A stretch of DNA of 64,000 nt from Anoplopoma fimbria (lineage: Eukaryota > Chordata > Actinopteri > Perciformes > Anoplopomatidae): assembly GCF_027596085.1 (NCBI RefSeq), contig NC_072457.1:1664471-1728470 (forward strand), in the 5' to 3' direction. Made by a program: the position numbers and the translations under genes. Of the stretch, positions 12,786-26,420 are shown one piece after another. The notes under the pieces are model-generated. The model was not told where the DNA came from. It did no database searches and worked only from the letters and a program-made list of their open reading frames with translations. Positions within the stretch are counted from its first letter, which is position 1, and each line of letters starts with the position of its first letter.

Positions 12786-13729
12786 ATGAAAAATAAGGAG
12801 TAACTCTCGATATATCATATAAACTGTTTTTATGAGGATATGCTGCCTGAATTGATTTTAACATGTAAAAAAATGCCCCATTAAGTCCTGGAGAAACTTG
12901 GACAAAGTTGAAACTTGAAAAAGAAGATGAGCTGTCATTCACAGTATAAAAGCACATCAGAAAGATAAACATGGAAAAACAGAAATTAAAGCCAAACTTT
13001 GCTTGGCCGACGCTCGACTACGGACCACGTGCTGGCTTTGGACGATGCTTCGTTCAGTTATGAAATAAATAAGTGGACTGGAGGGAATTTGTTGAGTCTG
13101 TTGCTGCAGTTTGAATCAGTTTTCTTAGTTAAAATGTATCTCTTTGACCTGAGGAATAAAACCAAACTGTGAAATGACTTTAGAATAAAGAATTTAGGTA
13201 TAGTTGAGAAAATATCAAACATCCTGAGGGGGAAAATCGCTTTAAAAACTTGCCAACAGTCCCTGTGTGGTCCCATGGTGCAAAGACATAAGAGAGACTT
13301 GTCTCAGTGTTGAGAGAGAGTGAGAAAGACTGTGATGAAGATGGATGATAGCACTGAGCTAAAAGAAGAAGAAGAGGAGGGTGGAGGGAATGAGCGGGGA
13401 TGTCACAGTCCAGATGGAGGAGGTTGACCCTCTTTACCCCTTTTGACTTCACTCCGTCACAGGAAGGGACCATTCAACGAATACTGATCCTTTCTGCAGA
13501 CTGATGTTCTGCTTGTTGTCCAGATGTTGAGATAAACTGCTGCTGTTTCCTCCCTTAACTTGTGAGGGTTTTATTGAGTTTGAGCAAATGTAGCCTCACT
13601 TAGGGTCATTTTTGTTTTCTCTGTCTTGATGTGACTCCGCCTCTTATGTCTTACACTGGGACACGAACAGCGGTCTCCTGGATGAAAGTCCTGTGTTTTT
13701 GTTTTTTATACTATGACAGTTTTCTAAAA

Positions 13730-13860
13730 AATGAATTGGCAGTAGATTGCAATATTGTCTTGTCTACAATATTGCAATATGTCGCAGTAAATAAAATCGT
13801 AATCCCTCTATAATGATATGTGTCGTGCCAGATTCTTGCCAATACACAGCACTACTAATA
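13730..13860 (+). repeat. Repeat family R6, short copy with perfect hairpin
   Basis: Ends gtgccagattcttgccaata cacagcac. A perfect 13-bp inverted repeat attgcaatattgt/acaatattgcaat lies at 13,746-13,758 and 13,766-13,778. Confidence 0.4.
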
Positions 13861-14350
13861 AACCTAGTTAGAATGAGGCTAACAGTGCAGGTTAGCCACA
13901 GTTAACTAGCTGGTTCATCACGGTTATGCCCTTTGTCACACTTGCCAGATTCTTTACATACATAGTTAGAATGTATTTTTCAATCAACTAGTATCCCTTG
14001 ATCATTTTAAAATCCCAACAATATCTAAGCCTGTGCACAACTTAATAATGCACAATTAAAGTAATTTCAAAACCACTGAATATATGAAGTGATGTTTGGC
14101 CACTTAGATGTGCATCCGCTGAGTAAACCTCTCATCTTGTTCACTTTTTCTTGCTGTACTTTTCAGCAATAATAAAACTCCGTAATGGATCAGTGGAGCA
14201 GTAAAGAGATATATATGATTTTTTTATTTTTTTTGTGAAGCAAAATATGGCTGTTGGCACACCCACGAGGTAATCAATGACTCCTGCGTAGTTGAGCTCC
14301 CACACAGACTGTTGAATCAAGCTCTAGCAGAGGCGTCTGAATGTCAGATA

Positions 14351-14390
14351 TGATCCAATATCATCCAATATCATCCAATATCATCCAGCG
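14351..14390 (+). repeat. 10-bp tandem repeat, four units
   Basis: tcatccaata repeated, with changes in the first and last unit. Confidence 0.85.
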
Positions 14391-14712
14391 CTGGGACTGA
14401 TGGCTCATCAGTGACGGCGAATCTGTCAAAAGGATTAAATGATTATCACCAACATTGAATAATATCTACAGCTTTGACTTGAATAATAAAAGATAAAGTG
14501 GTACTTTCTTTTTCTGCTTGTGTATTTTTACCGTGTTTAGTTCCACAGCAGTAGAGATTACCTCCTGATGAAAGACAACAGAGGTTAAAAAGTTTACTTT
14601 GGCAGGAAAAAATCATAACAGTGAAGTTTAAAAAAAGTTGTAAATATTGATTTTTCAGAAGCAGTGAACTCTTTCTGGACTTAAGAGAAGAACAACCTAA
14701 ACAAAACACAAT

Positions 14713-14983
14713 GAATTACTATAACAAAGTAAAAGTATAACTTTTTAATTTTTGATGGTTTACTGACCTCAGAGCAGTTGGAATTCTTTTTGGGGGACGG
14801 TGACAGAAAATATAATAGTTTGGATCCTAGTAGACCAGCTGCTATAATCAAACAACTATATGGATCATCAATAATCAGTGATTAGTATCGGTGACAAAAA
14901 AACGTGATCAGTGATCTATAAAGGTTCTATTTGCTCCCTTTTTTTTGTGGTGATCCGATCCGTGACACGATCCCAACCTTTAG
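14713..14983 (-). mobile_element. Repeat family R2, reverse copy
   Basis: Reverse complement shares ggatcggatcaccacaaaaa, atcactgatcacgttttttt, ttatagcagctggtctacta and gtcagtaaaccatcaaaaat with the 23.4 kb copy. Confidence 0.6.
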
Positions 14984-17900
14984 TTTTATTATCTGTTGCG
15001 CCTCTACTGAGAACGGGTAAGAGTGACACGGTTGTCCAGTCAGTGTGTTGTGAAGGAGTAGAGCAGCTTTGAAACCTAATTCACACCTGATCAAATATTG
15101 TGTTTTCTGAACAAATGATTTGCATAAATACAGATCTTGCGTAATGTTCTGAGATAAATCATATTTGCAACCAAAAGGTCTCTGAAATGAACCCAGCAGC
15201 ATCCCAGACCACCTCATAAACGCCTTCCCTTAATGTCCGTGATTGTTGAAATGTGAGTGACTCCTCAAATTTAGCTCGAAAATCCAGACAATGTGTATTT
15301 CTTCAATCATCACAATTGTCTGCTTATTTACCTGCAGAATCACTGAACAGAAGTAAACCTCATCACAGTCAATGAACAATGATTGGTGTTGAAGTATTTG
15401 ATTGTTTCACGACAAAAACACTTTTGAGCAGAATGTCTCTTCACTTGTATCCGGTGTTTCATTTCACCTTCTTCTATTTCTTGCTTAGCCTGTGTAACCT
15501 CCATCTGTTCATACCCGTCACATCTACCTCCTCTCATCATCCACTGGCAAATAAAACAACATTTTATTGGCAGTGCAGTCCAAACAATACTACACGTTGC
15601 CAGAAACTGCTATAAAAAAAAAAATCTGGCAAAAAGCTGATTTAATAAATATGATTAAAGGCATAAACAAGTACGGGCATGTATTATTGTGGACTTTCAA
15701 CTCAGTACAAAGAGTTTGTTAGTTGCTATTTTTGCAGTTTTCTTTCCCATAGTTGAGTTATAATGAAGCGACAGACGGCTGTGGTATATTCTGATTACAT
15801 CACAGCTGTCTTCAAGTTATAGATGCATTCCAATTTAAATAGCTTTTTAATGGGGAATAATAACATTCCCAATAAAGTAGCCTCTCCTTGGTTGGCTACT
15901 TGCATACGCTGAGGCGGTTGCTATGGACGCTGTTGCTATGAAGCATACACTAGCAGCTAGCATATTCCTTTTATTTTTTAATTTATTGTGTTATAGTAAT
16001 TTCAGTATTTGGCTCTTTATTAACATTATTTGTATCTTTCCATTCATTGTTCAACCACTGGGACGCTGCCCGGCATCAGTTGGACAACTCTCTGATTACT
16101 TGCCTTTATTTGTCAGGTGGAGGTGTGTTGATTGTAAACACTGTATATAAGAAGTGGACGTAGTCATCGTTACGTTACCAATTGTTTTTCGGACTGATGT
16201 TATGAAGCCTTGAGTTCTGTGATTTCGCAGTCGCCATCTTGGATCACGGACGTCACAAATATCTTCTAATAAACAATAATCGCTTTCTTCTCTCACTTAA
16301 TAACAATCTTTAAATTGGCTATAACCGAATTTTATAAGAAAATGATCACCCAAATCTGCAGCTCCCCTCGACTCTACTAGGCTTTGTAGCAGTTCAGCTC
16401 ATTTTCTCCAGCACACAACTTCACTGCTTGAATCTCCGAGGAGCCAAAACTGAGCTAAAAGACAGAATATTGGATTCACACACACTAGGTTGGACAGAAA
16501 CACGACTCGGAATGAACAATAACTTAACACAGACTGTTTTGCATTTGCATCGAAAATCGGGGGATTGGAGAAAAAAAGCCAAAGCATTTTGTGGAGCAAA
16601 ATGTCTGATTTATCATCTCGTGACTATCACATTTGTCTAGTGACCACTTGTGGGTTCAGTAGAAAAAGCTCAAATGTAGACCCAGTGTTGAGCTGGCTCT
16701 GGTCCACAAAACATTCGGCAGGCTTCAAAAGAGAACAAACAATGGACTATAAAATGTAAAATATCACAGGGTGGCGGTCATTGAAAGCAGAAGAAAAGAG
16801 GCAAAAAACTGATTGAGGATAAACACATCAAAATAAAAAAAAATTAAAAACAGAGTGGAATGAAAGGCAGGAAAACACATTGAAAGCAAACCGAGGAGCC
16901 ATTGTGCTGCAGCTTCAGAGAGCGATACAGCTGAACAGGAACAGAGGAAATGGAAAGTGGAGAGAGAAATACGGAAATTAATCTTTAATGATGTTGCATT
17001 TAATATAGCCTGAAACACACAAACACATATTTAGAACATATCTTCCCTTTTTCTCTCATGTCACTCCTCTTTGTAGTCTCCTCTTTATGCTACACAGACT
17101 ACTTTTACACGCACAAAATATTCCTTTTTTCCCCCTTTTATCCCTAATAATCCCGTTTACATGCAGCCGTGCGTTTTCTGATTAACGTGAAACGACCCCG
17201 TCCTCGTCCTCAACATCAGTGAATCCAACGTCGACGTCGTTCTCTTCTGAGTTTGACGGGTCGATGTCCTGACACGCCGTTTATCACGTCTTAATATGTA
17301 AAAGTGGAACATCAGGATCTAAACTATGTTTTTTATCAAAGTGTTCCAGAGGTGGAGGACTTGTTGGACCGTGTGAGCTCAGCCTCCCTCTTTCATTCCT
17401 TCAAACACCTTCTCTAAAAGGTCGGCGTTGAGATATTTGTTCAGATCCAAAAACCTGTTGACATCCAAGTCCTTCATGATGTTCAACAGTAGGAGTGTTT
17501 CTAATTCTCTTCTTGTGGACATGCATCTCTACTCCAGCTTTACAAACTGTTGGCTGGTTGGTTTGTGTTCAACGCACAGAGCTGCTGGTAAACAGGAAAG
17601 AGCCGTAAAAACCTCTCTAGAGACTCGTATAGTGAATGAGTCCTTCTTACTTTGCTTGTTCTTAAATGTATTATTATGATTATGACCATATTTTGAAGAC
17701 CACACAATTCACCATTCATGTTTTTGGAGCCTGCATGCCAGCCTTCTGATTAAACAGCTTTGTAAAAAGAGTCCCATCAGTGCTGTTTTCAGTGTGAAGA
17801 AAGCTTCAGCTGGGATTTACAAAACGCATGCCAGATTGCAATTTGGTGCTTGTGGCATAACAACACGCCGCACGGTCTGAGCGCTAAGCAGCCGGCACTG

Positions 17901-18544
17901 ACTGCTCGTAATAAAGCTTTCATTAGCATTCTGCTGCGGCGTGCCAAGGTCGTAGTGTACTGTTAGTGAGCTATGGGGGGGGGATTCAGAATGTTTAAGA
18001 TACTGGTGAGACAATTAAATATAATCAGAGTTTGTCGAGTCCAGAAAGAACAGATTAATGTGTTTAAAGGTTCATTAAACTGCAAAACACTGAACAGCAG
18101 TTTGTGATACTGACAGAAAATGATTCAAAACTTTGGAAAGTTATCACCGCGTCAAAAATACAAAGTTATCTGTTTGTATCGACCCGTGTTGTTTTGCCAG
18201 AAGCTCTTGTGTTTGGTTCCTTGGTCAATCAAACAGCGGCCATCAAATTCATTGTGGAGTTTTCCACGGATGAAAATTCTTATGAAACAGATTCAAAATA
18301 AACCAAGGGCCAGGCTGCAACTGACCTGATTCCTCTCACAATTAATTTTAATACACAACTAGTGTTTTGCATATTCTGAATTCTAATTCATTTCTTATAA
18401 CCTGAATAATATAATAATTAATTTACCCCAAATATCAAAAACTTGTCACATAGATTAATTGAATCACTCTCTGTCATAGCGATCCTTTCCCTGAACTGCG
18501 TGAGGACTTGATGAGTTTACAGTGTTTTATGATGTATCTTTAAG
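14984..18544. other. Non-coding DNA with one R1 fragment
   Basis: AT-rich, stop-dense in all frames except short chance openings. The region 17,140-17,300 has repeat-like text (cccgtttacatgcagccgtg) but no second copy here. Confidence 0.35.
16141..16255 (+). mobile_element. Repeat family R1, head fragment
   Basis: ctgtatataagaagtggacg, tagtcatcgttacgttacc, ggactgatgttatgaagcct, tcgccatcttggatcacgg; no core. Confidence 0.65.
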
Positions 18545-18815
18545 TATGAAGTTACCGCACAGTACTGTCTACTGTCTACTATAAATCTACAGTAAAAGTA
18601 TTTTACATTGTACAGTTTACACTACACTTCAATCTACAGCAGAATACTGCCAAATCACAGTAATATACTGGAATAGCTACTGTAAAGTCCCATTAAACAG
18701 CTTTCATTTCTCCATAATTTACTGTGAAAATGATACAAGAACCTTACTGTGAAAGTAATGAAACTTGAAGCCAGTAGTTTACTGTGAATTAACAGTTAAA
18801 TAACTTTCATTGTAC
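18545..18815. repeat. ACTGTA-rich repeat-like stretch
   Basis: Many short inverted pieces: tactgt, acagtaatatactg, tttactgtgaa. The texture is that of a palindromic MITE, but no full terminal repeat could be matched. Confidence 0.35.
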
Positions 18816-19560
18816 ATCCAGTGTTTTAAATACTCCTTCCTGGATATTTCCACGCAGTCCTGGAGACTCTGACTCTGAGCGTGTTCTCTATCTGTTTACA
18901 TGTTGTACCTCAGAAAACCTTTCCAGGCACGTTGTCGCACAGCTTGAGCAGAAGAGAATTTGTGGTGATGGATTCTTGGAGCGTCGCATGGTTCATTCAA
19001 GAGCAGATGGAATGAAAACGCAACACCCTGCTCAGGCGGCAAAATGGATGATGCAATCGGCTCGCATTTCCTGCTCCATCAAACTGAAGGAGAGCGTTTT
19101 GAATATGCCCGTTGGTGTTAGACGGATCTCTCAGAGCCGAGAACATGCATTCATCTGGTTTATAGTGCAGCGACGGGTGATTAACACACTCGTATGACAC
19201 CTTAAGGCAATTTAATGTCTCCAGACAATGAACGGAAACAACGCATCCGCAAACCCTGGAAACCCGCGTGAACACAAGGAAAACATGCAAACCCTCCTGC
19301 TGTGAGGCAATGACATGATGCCACCACACCAGCAGAGCACCAAGCTGAAGGAACCAATAGAAAGAATGGGTTGAGGTTTATATATTTATATACATTTGAA
19401 CAAGATCTAGATTTAGAGCTGCATCTGATCATTTATTAACATTTTTAGGGGGCTTTTTTAACTTCAGACTAGTTCTGTTTCCCCCATTGATACGCTTTGT
19501 TTGGCTGATCTGCACACAGCAATGAACCAAGACCTTTCTAGAGGAAGGGGGTCTAGGTTT

Positions 19561-19957
19561 GGTCATCCATTGGTTTGTGGACTGCAGTTATGAAGCCTTG
19601 AGTTTAACGCTTTCACCATCGCCATCCTAGATTACGGTTGTAACCAGTGAACAGGAAGTGACCATATTTGGACTTGAGGAGGAGTGACGTAAAGACGGCG
19701 TATACGTCTCTGGTGTGGACCTGTCAATCAGCGTGTAGCCCCGCCCTAAAGCATCCCCTGCTTTATGGTCTGTTTGACTCTAAATGGAGCATCATTTACT
19801 AAATGAACATCATGCTGTATTGAAGAAGACTTGAAACTAGAGATTGAGACCATAAACTCATGTTTACAATGTTTACTGAGGGAATAAATCAAGAGAGAAG
19901 TAGAGTCATTTTCTCATAGACTTCTATTCTATACAAACAGGAGGTTGCTGCCTGTTA
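19561..19957 (+). mobile_element. Repeat family R1, copy lacking the distal 3' segment
   Basis: Starts within the head (catccattggtttgtggact) and carries the middle gtatacgtctctggtg and the full core to tctcatagacttctat. It then jumps to aacaggaggttgctgcctg, so roughly 80 bases of the reference tail (gtcgccccctgg to the catcggcttcac area) are deleted. Confidence 0.75.
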
Positions 19958-20308
19958 GCACCGTTAGATTTGAGGCACAATATTATATTTGTCTCTGAAA
20001 TACTTTATCACAGACGCTAAAGATGTTTTAATGCCATTTCTTTCTTCCTGAATTTGATTTGTTCGACTACACTCCATTTCTCCATCTTCCCTTTTTTTCT
20101 GTTCCTCCCTCTGTCATGGTTTCTCCTCTCTCCCTCCTCTTTACCTCGGTGCCCTGCAAACCGTCAACCCAGTGGGTGTGTGACACACTTACATAAAACC
20201 AGCATGTTACACAATTTGAATGCTGTGTGTGTGTGTTGCATGTTGCCTACATGTGGGCTGTGGGGCTAAAAGTCTTGACTGAGCCTAATATAAAGGGATG
20301 TAGACGAT

Positions 20309-21037
<729 letters not shown>

Positions 21038-21375
21038 TGAGCATCAAACAGGTCTGCTTCATACTTCTTGTAGGTGAGCTTGTCACGTCTCAATCTGACA
21101 GTTAGAGCAACAAGAGACGAGGCGTACGGTGATAAAAGCACAACACTCACCAGAAACATCTGGCGTCGGGCTTTTTTGTCTTTGTCATGATTGTGTGTGT
21201 TCAAAATATAGACCTCAGGACTGATAGAAAGCCAAAACAAGCTTCTCCTCAAATAACTCTACTGATGTCACCGGAGCTTTTCTGAAAAGTTCAGAGATTT
21301 TCAATTGGAAACGCTCTGTCCTTTATTGGGAACAATTGAAAAAAGATGCTGTCGCTCAGAAAATGGTGCCATGTG
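21038..21375 (-). repeat. Repeat family R4, reverse copy
   Basis: Its reverse complement (ttcaattgttcccaataaag, agaaaagctccggtgacatc, gaggagaagcttgttttggc, aagtatgaagcagacctgtt) matches 32,508-32,810. Class unknown; only two copies in the window. Confidence 0.55.
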
Positions 21376-21854
21376 GGAATAGGCCCTCACTTTCCTTTTA
21401 ATGTTTTCTCCCAGTCTTACCATGTCTGTTGTTCTTTCTCTTGTATTCTCTTCTAGCGTATAATCAGACATATTTTTTTGATATCCCACTCTGACTTCCT
21501 TCCTTGGTGCCTGAGTGTCAGTCAACATTTCTTCTATTTTTTCATTTTCTGTACGCTTCTTGTCTTGTCTTTTGCTGGATTTTTTTTGATACCTGTGCAA
21601 ATTCCCTGGAATACACAGTTTCTTTATTTTTTTTTGGAGTATCCCCATCTGCACCGTCGTATCCTGGTTTCACAAGCCTACATCCCATTTTTTCATGACC
21701 CAAATTGCTGTCGCACTTCAACAGATACTCAGAAACTGTAGCATGTTAACACCTTGTCCTGCTTTCATATCACTTACAGGGGTTTGTAATTAAAGAAAAA
21801 AGATAAGCAATGTAAAAGAAGATAGAAATCTTTGGATTTTTTTGTGAATTTATA

Positions 21855-21975
21855 ATTACAAGATTACGTTTGAACAAGTCATGATGACGGTTTAACTCTC
21901 GCCAAATACTATTTTTACTGAATAGAGCTTGAACGCATCATAGCTTTACTCAATGCAACCTCCATTATTGTTAAA
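21855..21975 (+). mobile_element. Repeat family R2, internal fragment
   Basis: caagattacgtttgaacaag, catgatgacggtttaactct and gagcttgaacgcatcatagc match 23,855-23,960 of the long copy. Confidence 0.5.
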
Positions 21976-22000
21976 AAGCAAAGCAGGAATGTGCTGCCCA

Positions 22001-22315
22001 TCGACCTGTCAATCAGTGTGTAGCCCCGCCCTAAAGCATCCCCTGCTTTATGGTCTGTTTGACTCTAAATGGAGCATCATTTACTAAATGAACATCATGC
22101 TGTATTGAAGAAGACTTGAAACTAGAGATTGAGACCATAAACTCATGTTTACAATGTTTACTGAGGGAATAAATCAAGAGAGAAGTAGAGTCATTTTCTC
22201 ATAGACTTCTATACAACCAGAGGAGTCGCCCCCTGGTGGACAGGAGAGAGAATGCAGCTTTAAGACACTTCCTCAACCGATCACTCCGCAGAACCAGAGG
22301 ATGCCACCTGGTTTA
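22001..22315 (+). mobile_element. Repeat family R1, 5'-truncated copy
   Basis: Begins abruptly at tcgacctgtcaatcagtgtg; complete core and tail through ttaagacacttcctc and a diverged cagaaccagaggatgccacc. It directly follows an R2 fragment (to 21,975). Confidence 0.8.
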
Positions 22316-22619
22316 GACCTGCAGACAAATGTAGTGCATGTTCTACTTTCCTCCTCCCTCCTTCCCCCTCTCCCTGGCTGCAGTCTTTCCACCTACATCC
22401 TTCACTCAGGACAGTACGACTGTATCCTCCTGTCACCCTAACCTTCCTCTTCAGTCTCTGTCTCCCATCCTCTCCTCCCTCTCCTCCCTCTTTAGTCCAG
22501 TGATGTAGTATGATGCTTCTTGAGTACGTTGAAGGATTAGTCGCCACAGCAAAGGTGCAGAGAATCTCACCTGCAGGCCGTTTGTGTCAATACATCATTA
22601 TCCGTCTGAACAAGCTTAG

Positions 22620-22770
<151 letters not shown>

Positions 22771-22876
22771 CCTCTCTTTATGATTCACCTTGGGACACCT
22801 CTTAATCTCCTCAGCTGTTTTAGCCCTCCACTCTTGCCCTCTTCCTCTTCCTTTCTTTATTTTTTCTCAGCCCACT

Positions 22877-22879
<3 letters not shown>

Positions 22880-22927
<48 letters not shown>
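22880..22927 (+). repeat. (TC)n microsatellite
   Basis: 48 bp; part of a TG-TC-CA-TC cluster at 22.6-23.3 kb. Confidence 0.95.
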
Positions 22928-22929
<2 letters not shown>

Positions 22930-23055
22930 GAGTGTGCTTGTCATCCTTTTCTTTTCCCCTCTGCTGACTTGCTGCTGCTTCTCTCTGCATGGTTCTTTGC
23001 ACTGACACACATCTTTGTACACACATATATATATACAGTATGTTCTGCTGCTTCT

Positions 23056-23057
<2 letters not shown>

Positions 23058-23122
<65 letters not shown>
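23058..23122 (+). repeat. (CA)n microsatellite, 65 bp
   Basis: Uninterrupted; opposite sense to the TG array 290 bases upstream, so the two can pair as an inverted repeat. Confidence 0.98.
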
Positions 23123-23126
<4 letters not shown>

Positions 23127-23251
23127 CAGGACCCTCCTGTGTAATTCTAGCGATGAGATATTTTGCCCCAGGCCCGCCGTTACTCACGAGGTATCTGTCA
23201 TATCACCCCCACGCACCCACCCCTCTCTTTCCATCCATCATCTCACACCCC

Positions 23252-23254
<3 letters not shown>

Positions 23255-23284
<30 letters not shown>
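23255..23284 (+). repeat. (CT)n microsatellite
   Basis: 30 bp. Confidence 0.95.
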
Positions 23285-23287
<3 letters not shown>

Positions 23288-23404
23288 GCTATAATATGCA
23301 CAACAAATCTCACATCCACCATCTCGTTCTTTCATTTCATCCCTCATCCCTCTAAAGCTGCTCCTCACATCACCATAACCTCTTGACCTTCCTCACCGTT
23401 CACA

Positions 23405-24075
23405 AGAGGTGCAACGGATCATAGAACTCACGGTTTGGATCGGATCACGGATCAGAGTCACGGATCGGATCAGCACAAAAGAAAAAAGGGAGAAAGAAAT
23501 CTCTTTTAGAGATCGCTGATCACGTTTTTAATAATCAATATTGTCAGATACAGATCCCTTTGTTGTTTGATTACAGCAGCTGGTCTACGAAAATCATTTC
23601 ATTTCTGAAGTCAGTAAACCATTAAAAATACTAAATGTTATCCTTTTACTTTGTTAGGAAGTAAAATATTGTATTTTTATGAATTAAAACAGATCTATTC
23701 ATTACTAGTTTTTATGATGTGTTATAATCTTAGAGCTCGTGTTAGGAAGTTAAACATCATAATTCATCTCTAATATCTATTTTATATTAATGTGAAAACA
23801 TCTTCAAACTACTGGATTTATTCTAGTTCATCACCAACACTACATTTTACAGATTACATGTGAACACATCATGATAACGTTATAATTTACCTTCAACCAA
23901 TAAACATTTAACTGAACAGAGCCTGAACGCATCATAATGTAACTGAACTGAACCTCTGTTCATTAGCCGTTAGAGGTGCTGCTAACGTTACTAGCTCTCC
24001 TGTTGGTTTAAACACAGGTTGGTTGTTTACAATGTAACATTATCAGAGATCAGAGACTAGAAAAGCATAAATTAC
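23405..24075 (+). mobile_element. Repeat family R2 (hAT-like, non-autonomous), longest copy
   Basis: Opens agaggtgcaacggatcatag, then ggatcggatcacggatcaga and tagagatcgctgatcacgtt, ttacagcagctggtctacga, gtcagtaaaccattaaaaat, gttaggaagttaaacatcat and gagcctgaacgcatcataat. A 5' end of CAGRGGTGCAACGGATC type is usual for fish hAT-derived repeats (from memory). No transposase is visible. Confidence 0.55.
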
Positions 24076-24419
24076 ATCCTGATCTCATATTTTACTGAAT
24101 ATTGGAGGTAAAACTTTATTTAACTATGTGATGTTTAACGGTAAACTGTGGAATTAACCCTCCTCATCACATGCTTCTCCTCTGTTCACATTCAGCCACC
24201 AGTTGATTCATCACTCTATATGAATCAACAGAAACACACAAGGTGTGATTGGCACTCTGGTTTGAATCCAGAACCTTTAGGAGGCCTGATGGAGATGGTG
24301 ACTCACTGATATGATGAGCTGTCATTTGTCATGGCAGAGAATAGTTTGCTCGCTGAGTTCACACACGGAGGCTGCTATTTTTCAATAATTACTCATGTTG
24401 CAATTTTCGTTCATTCATT

Positions 24420-24765
24420 TTTGGCAGCGGCGGTCCATCACTTTGGTGCTGACTGAAATATCTCAAAGACGATTGGATAGATTACCCGTGGACTCTGTCG
24501 AACTCCTGAGTTGTCATTCAGCGCCACCATGAGCTTCAGTTTTAAGATGACTCGGAGGCTATTGGTTTGATTTATTTGGAATTTGTTCTAGACATTCGTG
24601 TTCCCCACAGGATGAATCGCAACAACGTTGGTGATCCGGTGACCTTTCATCTAGCGCCATTTGTCAGGTCGAATTTATTTTTTTTTGTCCATATCTTTGG
24701 TTTGTGACAAAATACTAAAAGTAGTGCCTTTCCCATTCGTATATTTTAGCATGCTAGCATGCTAA
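24420..24765 (+). repeat. Repeat family R3 (fish dispersed repeat)
   Basis: gactgaaatatctcaaagac, gacattcgtgttccccacag, gatgaatcgcaacaacgttg and gacctttcatctagcgccat. Family known by eye as common in percomorph genomes; class unknown to me. Confidence 0.5.
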
Positions 24766-24789
24766 AGTAAGATGTTTAAGCATTATACT

Positions 24790-25445
24790 CTCTTACAATC
24801 AGAATGTTTGCATGCTGTAAACTCGTAGTCTTGTTTGTCAATTTTCTCCCACATGATGTAGTTTATCCTTTGTGTAAATCCGCCATTAACACATAACAAA
24901 AGTAAATTATTAATATTAGTAAGTAATAAACTAAGCAATTTGTAGCCGAGTTATCATGTTTTGCATAGTAATATCCATTTGAAATGATTAAGTAGTAATT
25001 TGCATTTCTTTGGCCCCATTTGGGTAAATAAACATTACCATAATCTGCAAAAGCTTTTATTGTTTGTTCCCTAACTGTCGTTGCAGGCTCCCAATGTCTC
25101 TCTTGAGTAATACCTCCATTTACACCAGGAAGCTACCGGAATATTAATAATCAACCAAAACACATAATAATCAACTCACAACCTCAGTGTGCGATTCTTA
25201 AAAGGTTACAGAATAGAAGGTTTTATGTCCATAGCTGGGGAAGATGCAAATAAAGAGTGTCATGTCATTTAAAAGCCTTATTTACCCTAATTAATGTTCC
25301 TATTAGCAATTAACAGATGGAATTGTACGGCATATGTTTATTGTGTGTAATGACCCAGAAAACAAGCCAAATTGAAAAAAAGGAATGATAATTTATCTGG
25401 AATGCATTTGCATCCCATTAAAATAAAATAAAAATCAGTATATAA
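24790..25445. promoter_or_regulatory. Candidate conserved non-coding (enhancer-like) element
   Basis: AT-rich, free of recognisable repeats and with no substantial open frame. Octamer motifs lie at 24,998-25,005 (atttgcat), 25,244-25,251 (atgcaaat) and 25,406-25,413 (atttgcat). Homeodomain-type TAAT/ATTA cores recur, for example near 24,905-24,935 and 25,290-25,315. This is the usual look of deeply conserved vertebrate developmental enhancers, but conservation cannot be judged from one sequence. Confidence 0.35.
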
Positions 25446-26420
25446 GTAATTAAAAAAACAACTACAATTGCTCCCAAATAAATCATCATAATGTCATGTT
25501 GTTTTAGTCATCCATTCATTTATTTAGCTTTTGTCCATTTAAAACATCTTTTTCACCAAATAATTGTTGACTCACTTGTTGACTACCTTCATAATAATCT
25601 CACCATCAATCATTGTCAACATTGTTTTGTGAAAATGACATAATTGCACACTATAGGTGTAGTAAGACCAACATGTATAGCACAAAATCCCAAACTATTG
25701 ATTTTAGTTTAAGTTGAAGTATTCATCTTACAAAACATCTTTGATACCTTATTTTGGAAACCGGACGTAGTCGCACGTGTTCCCTCACGCTTACTTCGCT
25801 AAGTCCGTTGTTAGCTTCTCTTTACAGATCCATAATCAGCTCGATCAGGCCGTTTGAATGCTATAATCATGAATGTCACATCGGTGCATTACAGTTGGAG
25901 TGTCGGCTAATTTGACCACTAAGATGCGAGTGATGGTGGGCTTATGGGTACAATTGTTGATTGCATTACCGCAATACACTGCAGCTTTAGCCACATTCTG
26001 CTCTGCTTTTCCTGGCAATGTGTGAAACCTAAAGTGCTTCCAGACCTTACTGTGTGTTTAATGTTAAGCATACTATGGATTTAAACTTGTCATGCAGATT
26101 GTATCCCTTGGAGTCTCAGATCCTCTGCCTTTTTCTGCTGGCTTCGGTTTTACTTGGTGTATTAAACGGTATGACATCATGTTTCTCATACTATGACAAT
26201 AGATAAGATAAGATAAAGATAAAGAGATTTTTATTGTCATTGTAGTGAAACAACAAAATTTTGTTTTGTGGCCCTCAGCCAGCCAGCAGCAGCGAACAAC
26301 GTGTAATAGATGTGGTAACTTGCTTCTAGCTCTGCATAGACTCAAATGTAGCAATTATATCAATTCAGGCATTAAAAACGCTCATTATACCTCCTGTTCT
26401 CCCGGCTGAAGCCAATAAAG
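25446..26420. other. AT-rich non-coding DNA, one LINE tail
   Basis: Few open frames. May continue the conserved-looking block to about 25,640. Confidence 0.35.
26203..26290 (-). mobile_element. LINE 3' tail fragment
   Basis: agataagataagataaagat followed by ttttattgtcattgtagtga and a caaaattttg stretch; in reverse this is another fish LINE end with a TTATC tail. Confidence 0.45.

Larger units (their letters stand above)
12786..14712. other. Non-coding DNA around R6 and the 10-mer array
   Basis: Apart from the R6 copy and the four-unit 10-mer, nothing is supported. Confidence 0.35.
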
